DNA of 64,000 bases from Tritrichomonas musculus (lineage: Eukaryota; Parabasalia; Tritrichomonadida; Tritrichomonadidae), in contig JAPFFF010000001.1 in NCBI GenBank assembly GCA_039105265.1, positions 5,456,001 through 5,520,000 of the forward strand. The letters are read 5' to 3'. Position numbers and translations under genes: made by a program. The notes beneath the pieces were generated by a model. The model saw only the letters and a program-made list of their open reading frames with translations, was not told the origin of the DNA and searched no databases. Positions 39,801-49,988 of the stretch are shown here, piece by piece (the first letter of the stretch is position 1; every line of letters starts with the position of its first letter).

Positions 39801-41857
39801 ATGATGAATCACCATATTTCATAAATAGAATGTCAAGCAAAGGGACAGCTTTGTATATTGCTACTAAGAATAAGAACATTGATATTGTAAAACGACTTCT
39901 TTCAATATCTGGAATAAATCCATCATTGCGTGCTAATGATGAAACTCCTCTCATTGCAGCGTTTTCTCTTTTTAACATGGAAATGATCAACTTGTTCTTT
40001 GATTTTTATGCGGAAAACATCCAATCACAACTTTGGCAATTCAATGGAGCATTAAAACGTGTTCTTGAATTGCTGTCAGGAAACTTCGCATTCTATAAAT
40101 CAACTGCTCCAGATGTGATCCAAAAGCTTTATAATATTGAGAATATCGATTTCAATGGCAGTGGCAATAACTACACCCTTCTTACATATGCATGCGAAGA
40201 AGGTCAAAAAGAGATTGCTGAAAAGTTAATTAATTGTGAAAATGTAAATGCCAATACATTTTCACGTAATAATGGAAATACTCCGCTAATGGTTGCAATT
40301 GAAAATGAAAATTTAGAAATTGCTAAACTTTTGATTCAGTCAAGTAAAGTTGATATAAACACAAGGAATTATATAAATCAAACAGCTTTAACATTTGCCT
40401 CTGAAAAAGACTTCACCGATATAGTTGAATTCATTGTAAATGATAAATCATTTGATCCAAAGGAAAGTAATCTTGACTATGCCTTCTATCTTTCTGGCAA
40501 AGGAACTGCAAGCATTTTGTATTCATTGAAAGATTTGGACGTAAACTTTATGATTAGCAATGAGAAAAACTCAGAAAATAAAAACAATTCTTTTGTCTTC
40601 CAAAAATCTAATTGTTCTAGCCCTTTAACCTCAACTACAAATACTCGTCCTAGTCCTAACATTTGGAGTACAGCTTCTATTTCTAACCCTTTTAAGATAC
40701 CTGCAACTACTAGTTCTAATCCTTTTGCCACAGCTTCTATTTCCAACCCTTTTAAGATACCTGCAACTACTAGTTCTAACCCTTTTAAGATGCCTACAGT
40801 CATAGGTTCTCACCCTTTTGCAAACTTTGCTGGTTCTCCCCAAAGAGCTTCGAACTCTTCACAATCAAATAATTTTATAAAACCATTTAAATCTACTAGT
40901 CCATGCTATATATTAGAAACAACATTAATTCATGCAGTTAAAGAAAATGATAGTGAAAAAGTTTCAAAGATCATCAAACATCAATCATTTGACCAAAACA
41001 AATCACAAATCACAGCAGCCATTTTCACAGCGGCGTCAATGAATAATGTTAATATCTTGAACATATTGTTGCCAGTAATCAACGATGATGTCAATGCCCA
41101 TCTACGAAATGAATCACTTCTTGTTGTGTCATCCAAATACAATAATGAAGAAGTAATTCAAGCCATTTTTGATAACCGGAATTTTGATCCAGTCAAAAGT
41201 GAAATAAATGCTGCATTTGGTCAGTTGTTATCAAATAAGGAGTTGGTTTCAACAAGTTTGTTGGACTTATTAATAGAACATGATAGTAAGCATCAAATCA
41301 ACTTTTCAAAACCTTTGCCAAATGGCAAATCATATTTCACGACTCTTTCTCCTTCTGCAAAGAATCTCAAAGATGTTGTTGACTACTTGTTGAAGCATGG
41401 CGCTGATCCCAACTCAGAAGATAAATTTGGCGAATATCCTCTTCAGTATGCAATTAATTCTCTGTCTCCCGAATTTGTTGAAATATTAATTGACACTAAA
41501 AAAATAGATCTTTTAATGCACATTCATTTTTCGGAAAAAATTAATGGCTTCACGATGACTGATGTTTCATCGACTTATCTTCATTTGGCAGCAAAATCAA
41601 AAGATTCAAAAATTTTTGATAAAATATTTGACCTTAAGTTAATTGACATCAATTCATTGGATAGTCAAGGTGAGACACCTTTGATGGTTTGTGTAAGATA
41701 CAAAAATGCAGATATTATTCGGAAATTGTTTAAAGAAAACGATTTGGATTATGAACATCGAAATAGAAATAAAGAAAATGTCTTGGATATTAACAAAACA
41801 TTATATTTTGGTACTCCGTGTACGACAAAAGAAGATTATCTCAAGAGGTTAACATAA
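36875..41857 (+). CDS. Large ankyrin-repeat protein with NPF-motif linker, 1660 aa
   Basis: Residues 1-250 form an N-terminal region with BTB-like strands and helices (FKITTSKRSYNFNTNIIKQS). A helical region to about 490 is followed by a DUF3447-type start (TNLLNYAAAYGSIKCFKYLL). Ankyrin units then run to the C-terminus, clearest at TALYIATKNKNIDIVKRLLS, NTPLMVAIENENLEIAKLLI and ETPLMVCVRYKNADIIRKLF. Between residues of about 1245 and 1345 a Ser/Thr/Pro/Asn-rich linker interrupts the array with four NPF tripeptides (SNPFKIP, SNPFATA, SNPFKIP, SNPFKMP). NPF motifs bind EH domains of endocytic adaptors, so this could be a membrane-traffic scaffold (inference). No signal peptide or membrane segment. 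The frame is intact over 5 kb. Confidence 0.85.
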   Translation: MWGFGFTGPNSFSIGFTINEKVSKEEQHEISLFDLKFDPFLYLSKSFKITTSKRSYNFNTNIIKQSSSVLSSMIDSDSNYSEFKFNKSDDYNTMEKIENLYSGKKVIIYKYEYSFLQTFVDILKINNFPSFDRENEKFVLSISNYSFISFFRCNYLIYKISTKKDIYSCSTIGIKSSRVCNMTFALNYTYDFPDENNEFSTIRDFFNFQPIKITTQNVAVLKKISEDLKINCLLEKINEFNNYYEFSVQCLNNKKERIEKVEELFQYLFNRQHSSAESVKDKLVDSIWSHSEDNVKEMVACIIHVINIDTRLHPFLMSLIELLDNSKSDDNDLKLLIPFLVQKLMNDIGSSMTNCAFIYKLSQKGFISREEIAEVIYQRLSFEDESLQKDKDLEPFNFVNKYLIKIEKIFDFDSRNNALLWFCPELMEIKHMQLAIIRRKINSVINNAFFSKYFPSDPSKFKEMRDSGEPDDKLTLAIRHDDVDELKSSLTDSPNISQIVPFNLFESFVNNGRTNLLNYAAAYGSIKCFKYLLDNKAEILNNTFTYAVFGENKEIMELVNQSFQPQQSSTWWGSSSSRSTNINLTKGLKTSTDNGFNRFILPKLSIETSGKFYNSVFSRQESSSFSFGSNVIHPLVPTIMKHNDDLFKCILVNTCNSSNFDDTKLFLFLFEECNISLIDFLIKSGLYMNILTNKEIMDIIKVSARSGFYTLTELIFSLVFNVYKRALINNPLEVVDFEDSVSFGNLSIFKLYASLNINDLYFKDIFAISLIHEDTSIIEYSLMYPFIQHYHFSIEDVKDLIKLSIYKKGTGIFEYLTQRLGNQIIVDDCPKKSDDSFLSFACTFNNIKACKTITDLIVEKKLKIDFTVPFINAARQGFVEICQYLVDKKVFIDFQKVIDKKSDLLTINKSIFEMLYSIADEETKNEFLESFLYESMKNKNKDVVEFILKSNVPYDNLLIEAVTLDNIEMVELVLAHDESPYFINRMSSKGTALYIATKNKNIDIVKRLLSISGINPSLRANDETPLIAAFSLFNMEMINLFFDFYAENIQSQLWQFNGALKRVLELLSGNFAFYKSTAPDVIQKLYNIENIDFNGSGNNYTLLTYACEEGQKEIAEKLINCENVNANTFSRNNGNTPLMVAIENENLEIAKLLIQSSKVDINTRNYINQTALTFASEKDFTDIVEFIVNDKSFDPKESNLDYAFYLSGKGTASILYSLKDLDVNFMISNEKNSENKNNSFVFQKSNCSSPLTSTTNTRPSPNIWSTASISNPFKIPATTSSNPFATASISNPFKIPATTSSNPFKMPTVIGSHPFANFAGSPQRASNSSQSNNFIKPFKSTSPCYILETTLIHAVKENDSEKVSKIIKHQSFDQNKSQITAAIFTAASMNNVNILNILLPVINDDVNAHLRNESLLVVSSKYNNEEVIQAIFDNRNFDPVKSEINAAFGQLLSNKELVSTSLLDLLIEHDSKHQINFSKPLPNGKSYFTTLSPSAKNLKDVVDYLLKHGADPNSEDKFGEYPLQYAINSLSPEFVEILIDTKKIDLLMHIHFSEKINGFTMTDVSSTYLHLAAKSKDSKIFDKIFDLKLIDINSLDSQGETPLMVCVRYKNADIIRKLFKENDLDYEHRNRNKENVLDINKTLYFGTPCTTKEDYLKRLT
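40670..40789 (+). repeat. 60-bp tandem duplication encoding NPF motifs
   Basis: Two 60-bp units (40670-40729 and 40730-40789), each encoding TASISNPFKIPATTSSNPF plus one residue. They differ at very few positions, so the NPF motifs have been multiplied by recent tandem duplication in frame. Confidence 0.9.
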
Positions 41858-42044
41858 ATAAAAATAATAACTTTTTTAACATTAGTTTATTTAATAATTT
41901 AATTATTTATAAAACAAACAAAAAATACAGGTAAATATTTATGAAAAGTATACTTATTTTTGTTATTATCAAAAAAAGGCTTGTTATTCTGATATCGATT
42001 ATCAAGTTTTGCATTTTTTTAGCTCAGATAATCGTTTTTAAAAT

Positions 42045-42668
42045 GATTTCGATTGAAAATTTTAATTGATGAATTCGATTATCAAGTATGTTATGTGATC
42101 CAAAAAATTTATCCTTTTGATAACGAATCTAGGATTGATAAAGACAATGTTTTGACTTCAAATGTTGTAACTAAAGTTGTCTTTGAAATCATTAAAAAAA
42201 AAACATTGAACTAAAATATCTGAATAAGAATAACATGTAATTGATAAAATAATAGAAAAAATATGCAAAACTATTGATGAGAAGTTAAGCAATTATTTTG
42301 GACTTCATTTTTTCATTCGAAGATGCCTTGCTCGCTGTGAATTTGGTATTTGTGTTGATCCACTTTTTAATGATATCAAAACTTTTCACAGCCTTTTTGA
42401 TGTAAAACCATTATTTTTATGTACAGTTCAATGTAAGAGTACGAAGCCTTTATTGGCATCAATTCTTCTTATTGTATTAGTTTTTGCAACAATAATTGCA
42501 GTAAAAATAGCTAAATATTTAGCGGCACCTGGCATTACAGATCTTATGAAAGCTCTTGGAATTGGAATTCTCTTTTTTTTGCTTATTTTTGCTTTAATTA
42601 AAAACTTCAAAGCTAGGCATGAATTAAAACAAACTGCAGGTTTTTATCAAAATGAATTTGAAAAAAGT

Positions 42669-42703
<35 letters not shown>

Positions 42704-42806
42704 TCATTTTGAGAAAAAAGATGATTTGGAACATTATCAATCATATAAAGAAATTAAAGATGATATAGAAAGTCATCATAAATTTAGATTTAAAGATATT
42801 AAATAA
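42045..42806 (+). pseudogene. Decayed gene for a small two-pass membrane protein
   Basis: A first piece (about 42045-42213, DYQVCYVIQKIYPFDNES, VLTSNVVTKVVFEIIKKK) ends at a run of A. A second frame opens at 42234 and continues to 42806 with no ATG: ICKTIDEKLSNYFGLHFFIR, CEFGICVDPLFNDIKTF, two hydrophobic helices (LLASILLIVLVFATIIAV and GIGILFFLLIFALI), a lysine run encoded by about 31 A (42669-42701) and a charged tail. The frame change and the long homopolymer point to decay. The original product would be a membrane protein with a cytosolic basic/acidic tail; family not recognised. Confidence 0.5.
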
Positions 42807-42949
42807 AAATGATTATAACATTTACGCACATTGGACATATTTTTTATTATTATTATTATTGGTCTTATTTAATGGATATTTCAATGTTTTTTTTTTTTTT
42901 TATTTATTTATTTAGGGCCCAATATGTCATCATTTTAATTTTCTATAAT
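42807..42949. other. AT-rich spacer
   Basis: Short repeats of TTATTA and T runs; nothing else seen. Confidence 0.4.
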
Positions 42950-43106
42950 AAAATTTTATATCAATAACAAAAAATATGTTATTGATACAAAAATCATTTA
43001 TTAATAACCAATAATTGGTATTTGTAACAAAAAAATAGTATATGTGACGAAATTTTTTTATCTAAAACAAAAAAAAATCATCTATAACAAAATTTTTTTA
43101 TCTAAA
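42950..43106 (+). repeat. Minisatellite copy A, left part (split by a transposon)
   Basis: Starts AAAATTTTATATCAATAACA and matches 45479-45634 base for base as far as can be followed by eye. It is built of degenerate units of about 18 bp resembling TGTTACGAAAATTTTGTAT. It breaks off at TATCTA where the 1.2-kb element begins and resumes at 44330. Confidence 0.85.
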
Positions 43107-44329
43107 CTTAAAACCAAAAGGCAGACCACCATTTTTCCTTTCAAATTTCTCTGACATATTTTTTTCCTTTCATTTTTTAAAATTTTGAACTTTTTATCTC
43201 AAATTAATTTTTTCTGTTTTATTTTGGCTGTGTTTGATAATTTATTTTCTTACTTTTTTTATCTCAAATCTTTTTTTTTCAAAATAATTATATCCTATAA
43301 TTTATAAGATAATTAAAGTGTTTATATTATTATTTAATTTTATTGATATATTTATAAATATAAAAATAGATAATATTTAATTTATTTATTATTTTAAATA
43401 ATATATTTTATAAATTTGTTTCTGTAAGAATTTAATTGAATGCTAAAAAATGAATATCTTATATATAAAAAGCTTTTTGCATATATTAGCTATAAATAAA
43501 TATTATATAATTAATTATATTAATTTTAAATCCTAAATCCTATTTTAATAATTGATATATATATGTATATATTCGTTTTTTATTTTAAAAAAATTGAATA
43601 AATGAGTTTTATTTTGAATTTGGAATAATTAAAACTTCTTGTTTGAAAATGTCGCTTAACTAAATGCATCTGCTGTAGAGTTTGATGATCTAATACAACA
43701 ACACAGCCAACAATATTTGATTATATGATAAATTTTCTTTCCAAAATACCGCAACTACCGCAAGATGATTGAAAAAAAAAAAAATATTATAATATATTGC
43801 CTAAAATGCAATAAATCTCAAAATACACAAAAGATACATCTCAAAAAACGCATTTTTCCAAAATTAGGAGAAAATAAATATTGGCGAAATTCTCTTTAAA
43901 TATCACGATTTCTATTTCCAAATTGTTCATTTATTCCATAAAATTATCAATATTTTCTATTTTTAACCATTTTGCACCAAAATATTACATAATTTTGAAA
44001 ATTTCTCAAAAAATTTTAATTCAATCGGAAAGGCGCAAATATAAATTTTAATTTCTCTGATATTTTGGAACACTTTTTAGCAAATTCTTACTTGGATTAA
44101 ATGATGGAAGACATTTCTTTTCATCTTTTTTATTTTTCATTCAATAAAAAAATCTTTTTATTCAATTTTTTTATTTTTTTTTGCATTGAAAAATGCAAAA
44201 TTGAGACGAATCAAAACTCAGACCATTAATTGAATGGAAAAGTGTTCTAAATTGAGAAGACGAAAAATAAAATAACCGCTCAAAAGGCCAATATAAGGTT
44301 GAAAGTGGTCCGACTTTTGACTCCCAGTT
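43107..44329. mobile_element. Non-autonomous TA-flanked DNA transposon (Tc1/mariner-type MITE), 1223 bp
   Basis: The intact minisatellite copy at 45479 provides the empty site: TATCTATAACG there is split here into TATCTA, the insert, then TATAACG, so TA is duplicated. The ends are imperfect inverted repeats (AACTTAAAACCAAAAGGCAG then ACCACC on the left; AACTGGGAGTCAAAAGTCGG then ACCACT read inward from the right), about 18 of 26 positions alike. There is no open frame of note inside, so no transposase. A TA duplication is the hallmark of the Tc1/mariner superfamily, which is widespread in trichomonads. The family call rests on the TA duplication; the terminal repeats are weak. Confidence 0.75.
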
Positions 44330-44460
44330 TATAACGAAATTTTGTATCTGTTACGAAAATTTTGTATGTGTTACGAAAATTTGGTTTTTAATACAAAATA
44401 TTTGTATTGTTTACAAAATTTTTGTATTTAATACAAATTTCTTGTTATAGTAAAGGTAAA
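44330..44460 (+). repeat. Minisatellite copy A, right part
   Basis: Resumes the repeat after the transposon with TATAACGAAATTTTGTATCT and a series of TGTTACGAAAATTTTG-like units that drift into TTTAATACAAAATATTTG forms. Confidence 0.8.
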
Positions 44461-45478
44461 TATACTCCCATTTGTATGATAATTTATATTTTACTCAATT
44501 ATTAATTTATATATATATATAATAATAAATATTTAAAAGTATATTTTAGGATTTTATTTATATATTTCCAAGATATTTATATTTATTATATTTGTGAAGT
44601 TTAAGGATAAAGTTGGATTTAAATTTAATTGAAAAAATTGAATTTGCACAGAAAGTATTGAATATACATTGAATTTATTTCTATAGGTATTCAATATTTT
44701 CAAAGCTCCTCTTATATCAATCCCAAAAAAACAAATATGTTTTTTGAGTTTCTTTTGATTGCATATTTGGTTAAATAAATAGAAAAAGTTCTGGGATGGA
44801 CAAATATTCTTTGAAAAATAAATCCTGTGAGAATTCTAAACAATTGTTCATTTTAAGGATTTGGAATTCCATTTTTAAATATTCTATTTTTTAGCTGAAA
44901 AATCATTTTCTAAATATCTGGCATATGTTTAAAAATGAGTAAAAATATCAAGATATTAGAAAAAAAAATTTTTACTTTATTTTTTCAAAAAAGCATGCTT
45001 ATTGCAATCTCTACAGGTAAGAAACTTGTTTCACTTAATCTGAATCAAAGACGTTAATTCAACTCATATTTTTAAAAAAAATATGTTATATAACTAAGTA
45101 CGAATTAAAAATTATAATGCATTTTATTAATCGTATCGATTTAGAAAATTATAATCAACTTATTTCTAATGCATAAAGTATTGAATATATTGGAATATTA
45201 TATATGTTAGCGTGTCATATCATAAAAAGCTATTTATTCTAAAAATTGGCTGAACAATTGCTCTTATTTTTATATCACTTTTGTTTTTTGTAATAATTGA
45301 AAACATTGAATGAAATATTAATGATAAAATAGATAATATATAGAAAGAGGCATTCATAAAATGATTATACAAAGAAATTTAATAATATTTATTGATTTGA
45401 ATGTATATAATCCAATGCTGAAACGAAAAAATGAGATTAGAATTTTAAAAAGACGTTAATTTACTTCTTATAAAAAAC
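44461..45478. other. AT-rich intergenic stretch
   Basis: No gene, tRNA or inverted-repeat element recognised between the two minisatellite copies. Confidence 0.5.
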
Positions 45479-45720
45479 AAAATTTTATATCAATAACAAA
45501 AAATATGTTATTGATACAAAAATCATTTATTAATAACCAATAATTGGTATTTGTAACAAAAAAATAGTATATGTGACGAAATTTTTTTATCTAAAACAAA
45601 AAAAAATCATCTATAACAAAATTTTTTTATCTATAACGAAATTTTGTATCTGTTACGAAAATTTTGTATGTGTTACGAAAATTTTGTATATGTTACGAAA
45701 ATTTTATTAGTATTGTAAAA
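45479..45720 (+). repeat. Minisatellite copy B (uninterrupted)
   Basis: Same start and order as copy A. The 3' part is a clean run of about 18-bp units (CTGTTACGAAAATTTTGTAT, GTGTTACGAAAATTTTGTAT, ATGTTACGAAAATTTTATTA). Serves as the pre-insertion reference for copy A. Confidence 0.85.
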
Positions 45721-45950
45721 TTTCCTATCAGTTATAATTTTTTATATAAGAAACAAATGGCATGTTATATAAAATAAAAATTATGATACTTCCGGCCCTT
45801 AATAAAAAATGGTTATTCATGAGTAATCAAGAACTTAAGGATGTTTAATCTTCTGACCATTTGGGTAACATCTGGTCTTTCATTTCTTCTTTCTTCAGCA
45901 AGTTTCTTGTTAAGCATGTTGCAGCCAAAAATCTATAAAAAAATCAATAT
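45721..45950. other. Short spacer
   Basis: AT-rich region between minisatellite copy B and the convergent 3' end of the glycine-rich protein gene; nothing recognised. Confidence 0.4.
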
Positions 45951-48200
45951 TTATTTGGGGGTTATTTTAGCAAATCCATTCCCACTGTGGCCAATTTCTT
46001 TGCCATTTCCTGTAGGTGTCGGGAATTGTTCGTTTCCTGCCAGAGTAGTTGCATCCGTTAAATAATAAGAATTATTTAGTATGAATTGGCCACCATTAGA
46101 TGAATCGTTTGATTTCCAAGTATTGAAGTTAGACTCAATAAAAATCCATCCTGAGCCTCCTCCGCCACTGGAACAATTAGTACCACTTCCATGTCCGCCG
46201 CTTCCGCCGCCATACCAGCCTCCGCCGCCACCACCGCCTGAACAACGCTCTTTTTTATATTTACCAGCAGCACCAAGCCCAAATTTGCCTGGATCACCAT
46301 TTGATCCGCCACCTAGGCCACAAGAACTGCCTGTTTGTGTTCCACTTCCTTGACTTCTCAGTGAACCACAATAATAACAACTTCCTCCATTCAAACCGCC
46401 ACCAAAACCACCATGATCAGTATTACAACAATCCCCTCCAGCGCCACCTCCGCCGCCTGCAACAATAACTCTAGAATAAAGCGAATCAACTGATGCTCTA
46501 ATCGATGTTGAACCTCCACCTGTTCCAGGAACTGATGTATAACTAGGATGGAGCCCTGTTTTTGTTCCGCCTCCATCTGGGAATGATCCATTCGTGGTTT
46601 CACCATCTCTCATTTTCGCTGTCTGGCCTTCACCGCCGACATAAACATACAATCTTTCATTTTTATTCAAATTGATACATCCGGTTGAATAACCGCCTAA
46701 ACCGCCATTGCCTGGTTGAACAGAGCCAGAGTGAGTCCCTCCTCCATTTCCTCCTTGGGCACCCCAAACTTCAAGCTTATATTTTCCTTCTGTTAACAAA
46801 ATTTGAGATGGTTTTCCTACATAATCAAATGTTATGCTTTCACCACTTGTTGTAACAGCATTACTGACCAGTTCTTTATGTTTTCCATTTGTTCCAAAAA
46901 CAATGCATCTTATGTAGTATGTTCCAGCCTTTCCGCCACAATCTATTGTCTTTTGTTTTAGTGATGTAATTGGCTCACCTTTCGCATATGCTTCAATACC
47001 AAGTGTTTCAGCATTACTTTGGCTGATTATGTACTTGCTCTTAGAGGTATCAAGTGATGTTCCACTTTCATTGAAAATGATATTTATTTCGCCATTAATC
47101 AAAAGGCCACTTTTAACGTGTGCTGTAACTACACCTCTAATTTTTTCTTTCTCTTCATCAATCTTCTTCTGTAAATCTTTTTTTTCTTGTTCAATTTGGA
47201 TTTTAATTTTCTCCATGTCACTCAACTGTTGCTGAAATTGCTTGTTTTCTGTTAGACAATCATTCAATTGTTTCTTTAACTGACCAATTATCGATTCAAA
47301 TTCAGCTATTTTTCCTTTTTGTTCTTGATTTTCGGTTTCAACTTTGGCCAATTTTTTCTGCATCCCTTGGTTTTGGTTTTCAAGTTTTTTCTTACTTTCA
47401 TTTATTCTTTGATAGAAAAGCAAATTGCATTTCAAGTAATTGAAATGTAATTTGGTCGTTTCGTCTGAATTTGAATAAATTTCACATAATTCTGAGAATC
47501 TATTTTCTGACAAATTTTCAAGTTTCAGAAATTCAAACAAAACATAAAGTTTATTTATCGACCTCTTAATGAAATCATACAAATTGTCACTGGTGAGTCC
47601 TTTATTGCAACTTTGGCAAACAATTCGATAAATGATTGAAATTGGCAGTTCGATGAATTTGTCATTCATAAAGCATTCATCAATTTTGTTTACCAAAATG
47701 TTTTCAATTTCTTTGTTGATTTCATTTGAAATTCCGATCGTTTCATTTATCGTATCGTCCTGGTATTGAATCATTTGAACAATAAAATCAACATCAACAT
47801 TTCGACGTCTAATGTATTCTTTGATTTGATATGTAAGTTTACGGACTTCAAAATAATTTGATATTTTGAAAAGGTCAACGCATTGCTTATAATTTATTTC
47901 ATTGTTGTTCTCGTCTATGTTTAAATTTTGTTGGAGAAGATGAAAGAAATATAAAATGCTATCGGCCTGTATGTCAAATTTCTGTTGAATACTAGATATT
48001 TCTTGCGGAATTTGTTCGATAATATCTGAAAATAAATACGCATCACGAATGTGTTTTGAATATTTAACAAATTGAGAATAGTATAAGTTAATTGTGTTTG
48101 AATCGAGCTGAAATGAAATAAAGTCATCATTGTCATAATTATTGTTAGAGATTAATTCTGAATGTGCTTGATCATTGTTTTCTGAGCTATTTTTACTCAT
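45951..48200 (-). CDS. BTB-like coiled-coil protein with C-terminal glycine-rich (ALK-like) domain, 749 aa
   Basis: Residues 1-110 are a diverged BTB-like domain (ISFQLDSNTINLYYSQFVKY) and 110-260 a BACK-like helical region (FIELPISIIYRIVCQSC), as in the gene at 25166. Residues of about 265-355 form a long coiled coil (VETENQEQKGKIAEFESIIG). A short beta-rich domain follows (HVKSGLLINGEINIIFNESG). The last 260 residues are very glycine-rich: YKLEVWGAQGGNGGGTHSGS, RVIVAGGGGGAGGDCCNTDH, CSGGGGGGGWYGGGSGGHGS, with strands and Cys typical of the glycine-rich domain seen in ALK/LTK receptors and many trichomonad proteins (Pfam Gly_rich type). No signal peptide, so location is uncertain. The opposite strand shows a Pro-rich open frame that is only a shadow. 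Confidence 0.8.
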   Translation of the reverse strand: MSKNSSENNDQAHSELISNNNYDNDDFISFQLDSNTINLYYSQFVKYSKHIRDAYLFSDIIEQIPQEISSIQQKFDIQADSILYFFHLLQQNLNIDENNNEINYKQCVDLFKISNYFEVRKLTYQIKEYIRRRNVDVDFIVQMIQYQDDTINETIGISNEINKEIENILVNKIDECFMNDKFIELPISIIYRIVCQSCNKGLTSDNLYDFIKRSINKLYVLFEFLKLENLSENRFSELCEIYSNSDETTKLHFNYLKCNLLFYQRINESKKKLENQNQGMQKKLAKVETENQEQKGKIAEFESIIGQLKKQLNDCLTENKQFQQQLSDMEKIKIQIEQEKKDLQKKIDEEKEKIRGVVTAHVKSGLLINGEINIIFNESGTSLDTSKSKYIISQSNAETLGIEAYAKGEPITSLKQKTIDCGGKAGTYYIRCIVFGTNGKHKELVSNAVTTSGESITFDYVGKPSQILLTEGKYKLEVWGAQGGNGGGTHSGSVQPGNGGLGGYSTGCINLNKNERLYVYVGGEGQTAKMRDGETTNGSFPDGGGTKTGLHPSYTSVPGTGGGSTSIRASVDSLYSRVIVAGGGGGAGGDCCNTDHGGFGGGLNGGSCYYCGSLRSQGSGTQTGSSCGLGGGSNGDPGKFGLGAAGKYKKERCSGGGGGGGWYGGGSGGHGSGTNCSSGGGGSGWIFIESNFNTWKSNDSSNGGQFILNNSYYLTDATTLAGNEQFPTPTGNGKEIGHSGNGFAKITPK

Positions 48201-49988
48201 TTTTAATAGAAAAAGGGAATTTCTCTTTTTTTTAAAGGTAAACGGAGGCCGTTTATTTTGTCCGTTAAAAAAATTAAAAAAACATCAATAACAATTGTTC
48301 TTTTGGACTTTTTTATGAATGGTAACTTTTTGTTAAATTATCTAACTTTTTGTGATATAATGATAAAACCCAAAGTATATATTGATATATCTTTTCAATG
48401 AAAATTTATTTTAGAAACATTTATCATAAATTATTTTTAATTTAATATATATATTTTAAAATGTATTTTTATTTTGAATATTAATGAATATTTGTATATA
48501 TAATTGAACTTTTTTAAATCATTTGCAACAAATGGAAAAAATAGAAAACAAGTTTAAATTACAATAAATCATTTAGGTATATATATTTTTCTTATTATGG
48601 TGATGAACTTCAATTTTATTGTCCCCTCCAAAAGATATTAGTTGGCAAAGGAACAGCCCAATATTAAAAATACTCAACAAAAATGTACAGTTTAATAATA
48701 TTCATCAACAGATTCAGTTAATTCAATATCAACACATGCTCAAAAAAAACATTTGAAACAATCAAATTTGATTAATAATTTTTTCATTACCAATCTAATT
48801 ATTTTTCACAAAATTCATTATTTTTTCATACTTTTTAATAAGTATACAAATTATTTTCATCTATATTTATAAAAAAATTGATTTACTTTATGCTTACTAT
48901 AATATGTTCATCAGAATTCCTCAATTTAATATAATATTAGCAATATTTACATGCATTTACATATCTATATTATTTTATATTTTTAAAAATGCATAATAAT
49001 ATTGGTAAAATGATTTTAAAATAAGATATTTGCATTTTTAATTCTTTTAATTTGAATAGACTTTATTTATAAATACTGAAAATTTAATGACTTTATTTAT
49101 TTTTATGTTCTCAATATATTTTGAATATGCTTTCAAAATATTTATTTATAAATATGCTTTATACAGAATATTAATATATAATAATGTTATATTATAGATT
49201 AAATATATTATAACTTATATTAATATATAAATATTTAAATATAATTAAATAATATATAAAAATGAGTTAGAAAAAACAGTTTCTAGGCAAATTCCTCTTA
49301 GAGCACCTAGAAATATTTTGAATACATACTTGACGTTAAAATTCAATTTCTTCACTTTTTCTATTAAATATTTTCAAATTGATAATATTCCAATTTCCCT
49401 ATGACAGATCTTATTTGCTTCTAAATAAAAAATATTTAAGATAATAAATTAAATTTTTATTTTATGATTATTTAACGAAATAAGAAAATTGAAAAAAAAA
49501 AACAAAATTCGTTTACCTTTATCTCGTTAAATAATCGTCTTCTTCTTCTTCTTCATCTTCGTCTTTTCCTTCTTCTTCATCATCAATTCAAAATATTGAT
49601 TCATAATAAAAAATTTTTTCAGAAAAAAATCAACTTTTTTTTGAAAAAGTGGGAAAAAGTGAAGATTTTCCATTTTTCTGCCATATTAAAAATCTTTTCA
49701 ATTTTTATACTTTTTGATTTGTAAAAAAATTTTGAATGACTTTTATTTTTTTGAATTGATTTTATATCTATTTTTGAAAGAAATTGATACTGTACGTTTT
49801 TTATATAAAAATTTTATATAATTTTTATATCTTGGAATTGTCAATAGCGATCTCTATAAAAAATTATAAATAGCTTTAAAAAATGTTATAGAATAATATA
49901 TTTTACTTAAGGAATGATTGTATCACAAGAAGCTAGACGTTGGACCTATGAAATTTCATCTTTTTTATTTTATTTTATTTTATTTTGA
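48201..49988. other. AT-rich intergenic stretch with purine/pyrimidine microsatellite
   Basis: A small hairpin AAACGGAGGCCGTTT lies at 48240. A CTT/CTTCAT microsatellite occupies 49530-49590; read on the minus strand it could encode an acidic tail (DDEEEGKDEDEEEEEDDYLT), possibly a gene-end relic. A (TTTTA)4 run lies just before the ATG at 49989. No complete gene seen. Confidence 0.5.

Noticed and set aside
42453-42806. Intact 117-residue membrane protein
   Set aside because: The frame has no ATG and is open for a further 70 codons upstream, where a frame change at an A-run links it to another coding-like piece; a decayed gene fits better.
42950-45720. Long terminal repeats of a retroelement
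   Set aside because: The two matching copies are internally repetitive minisatellite, there is no coding region or primer-binding site between them, and one is simply split by a TA-flanked insert.
46081-46353. Proline-rich plus-strand protein
   Set aside because: It is the antisense of glycine codons of the 749-residue gene on the other strand.
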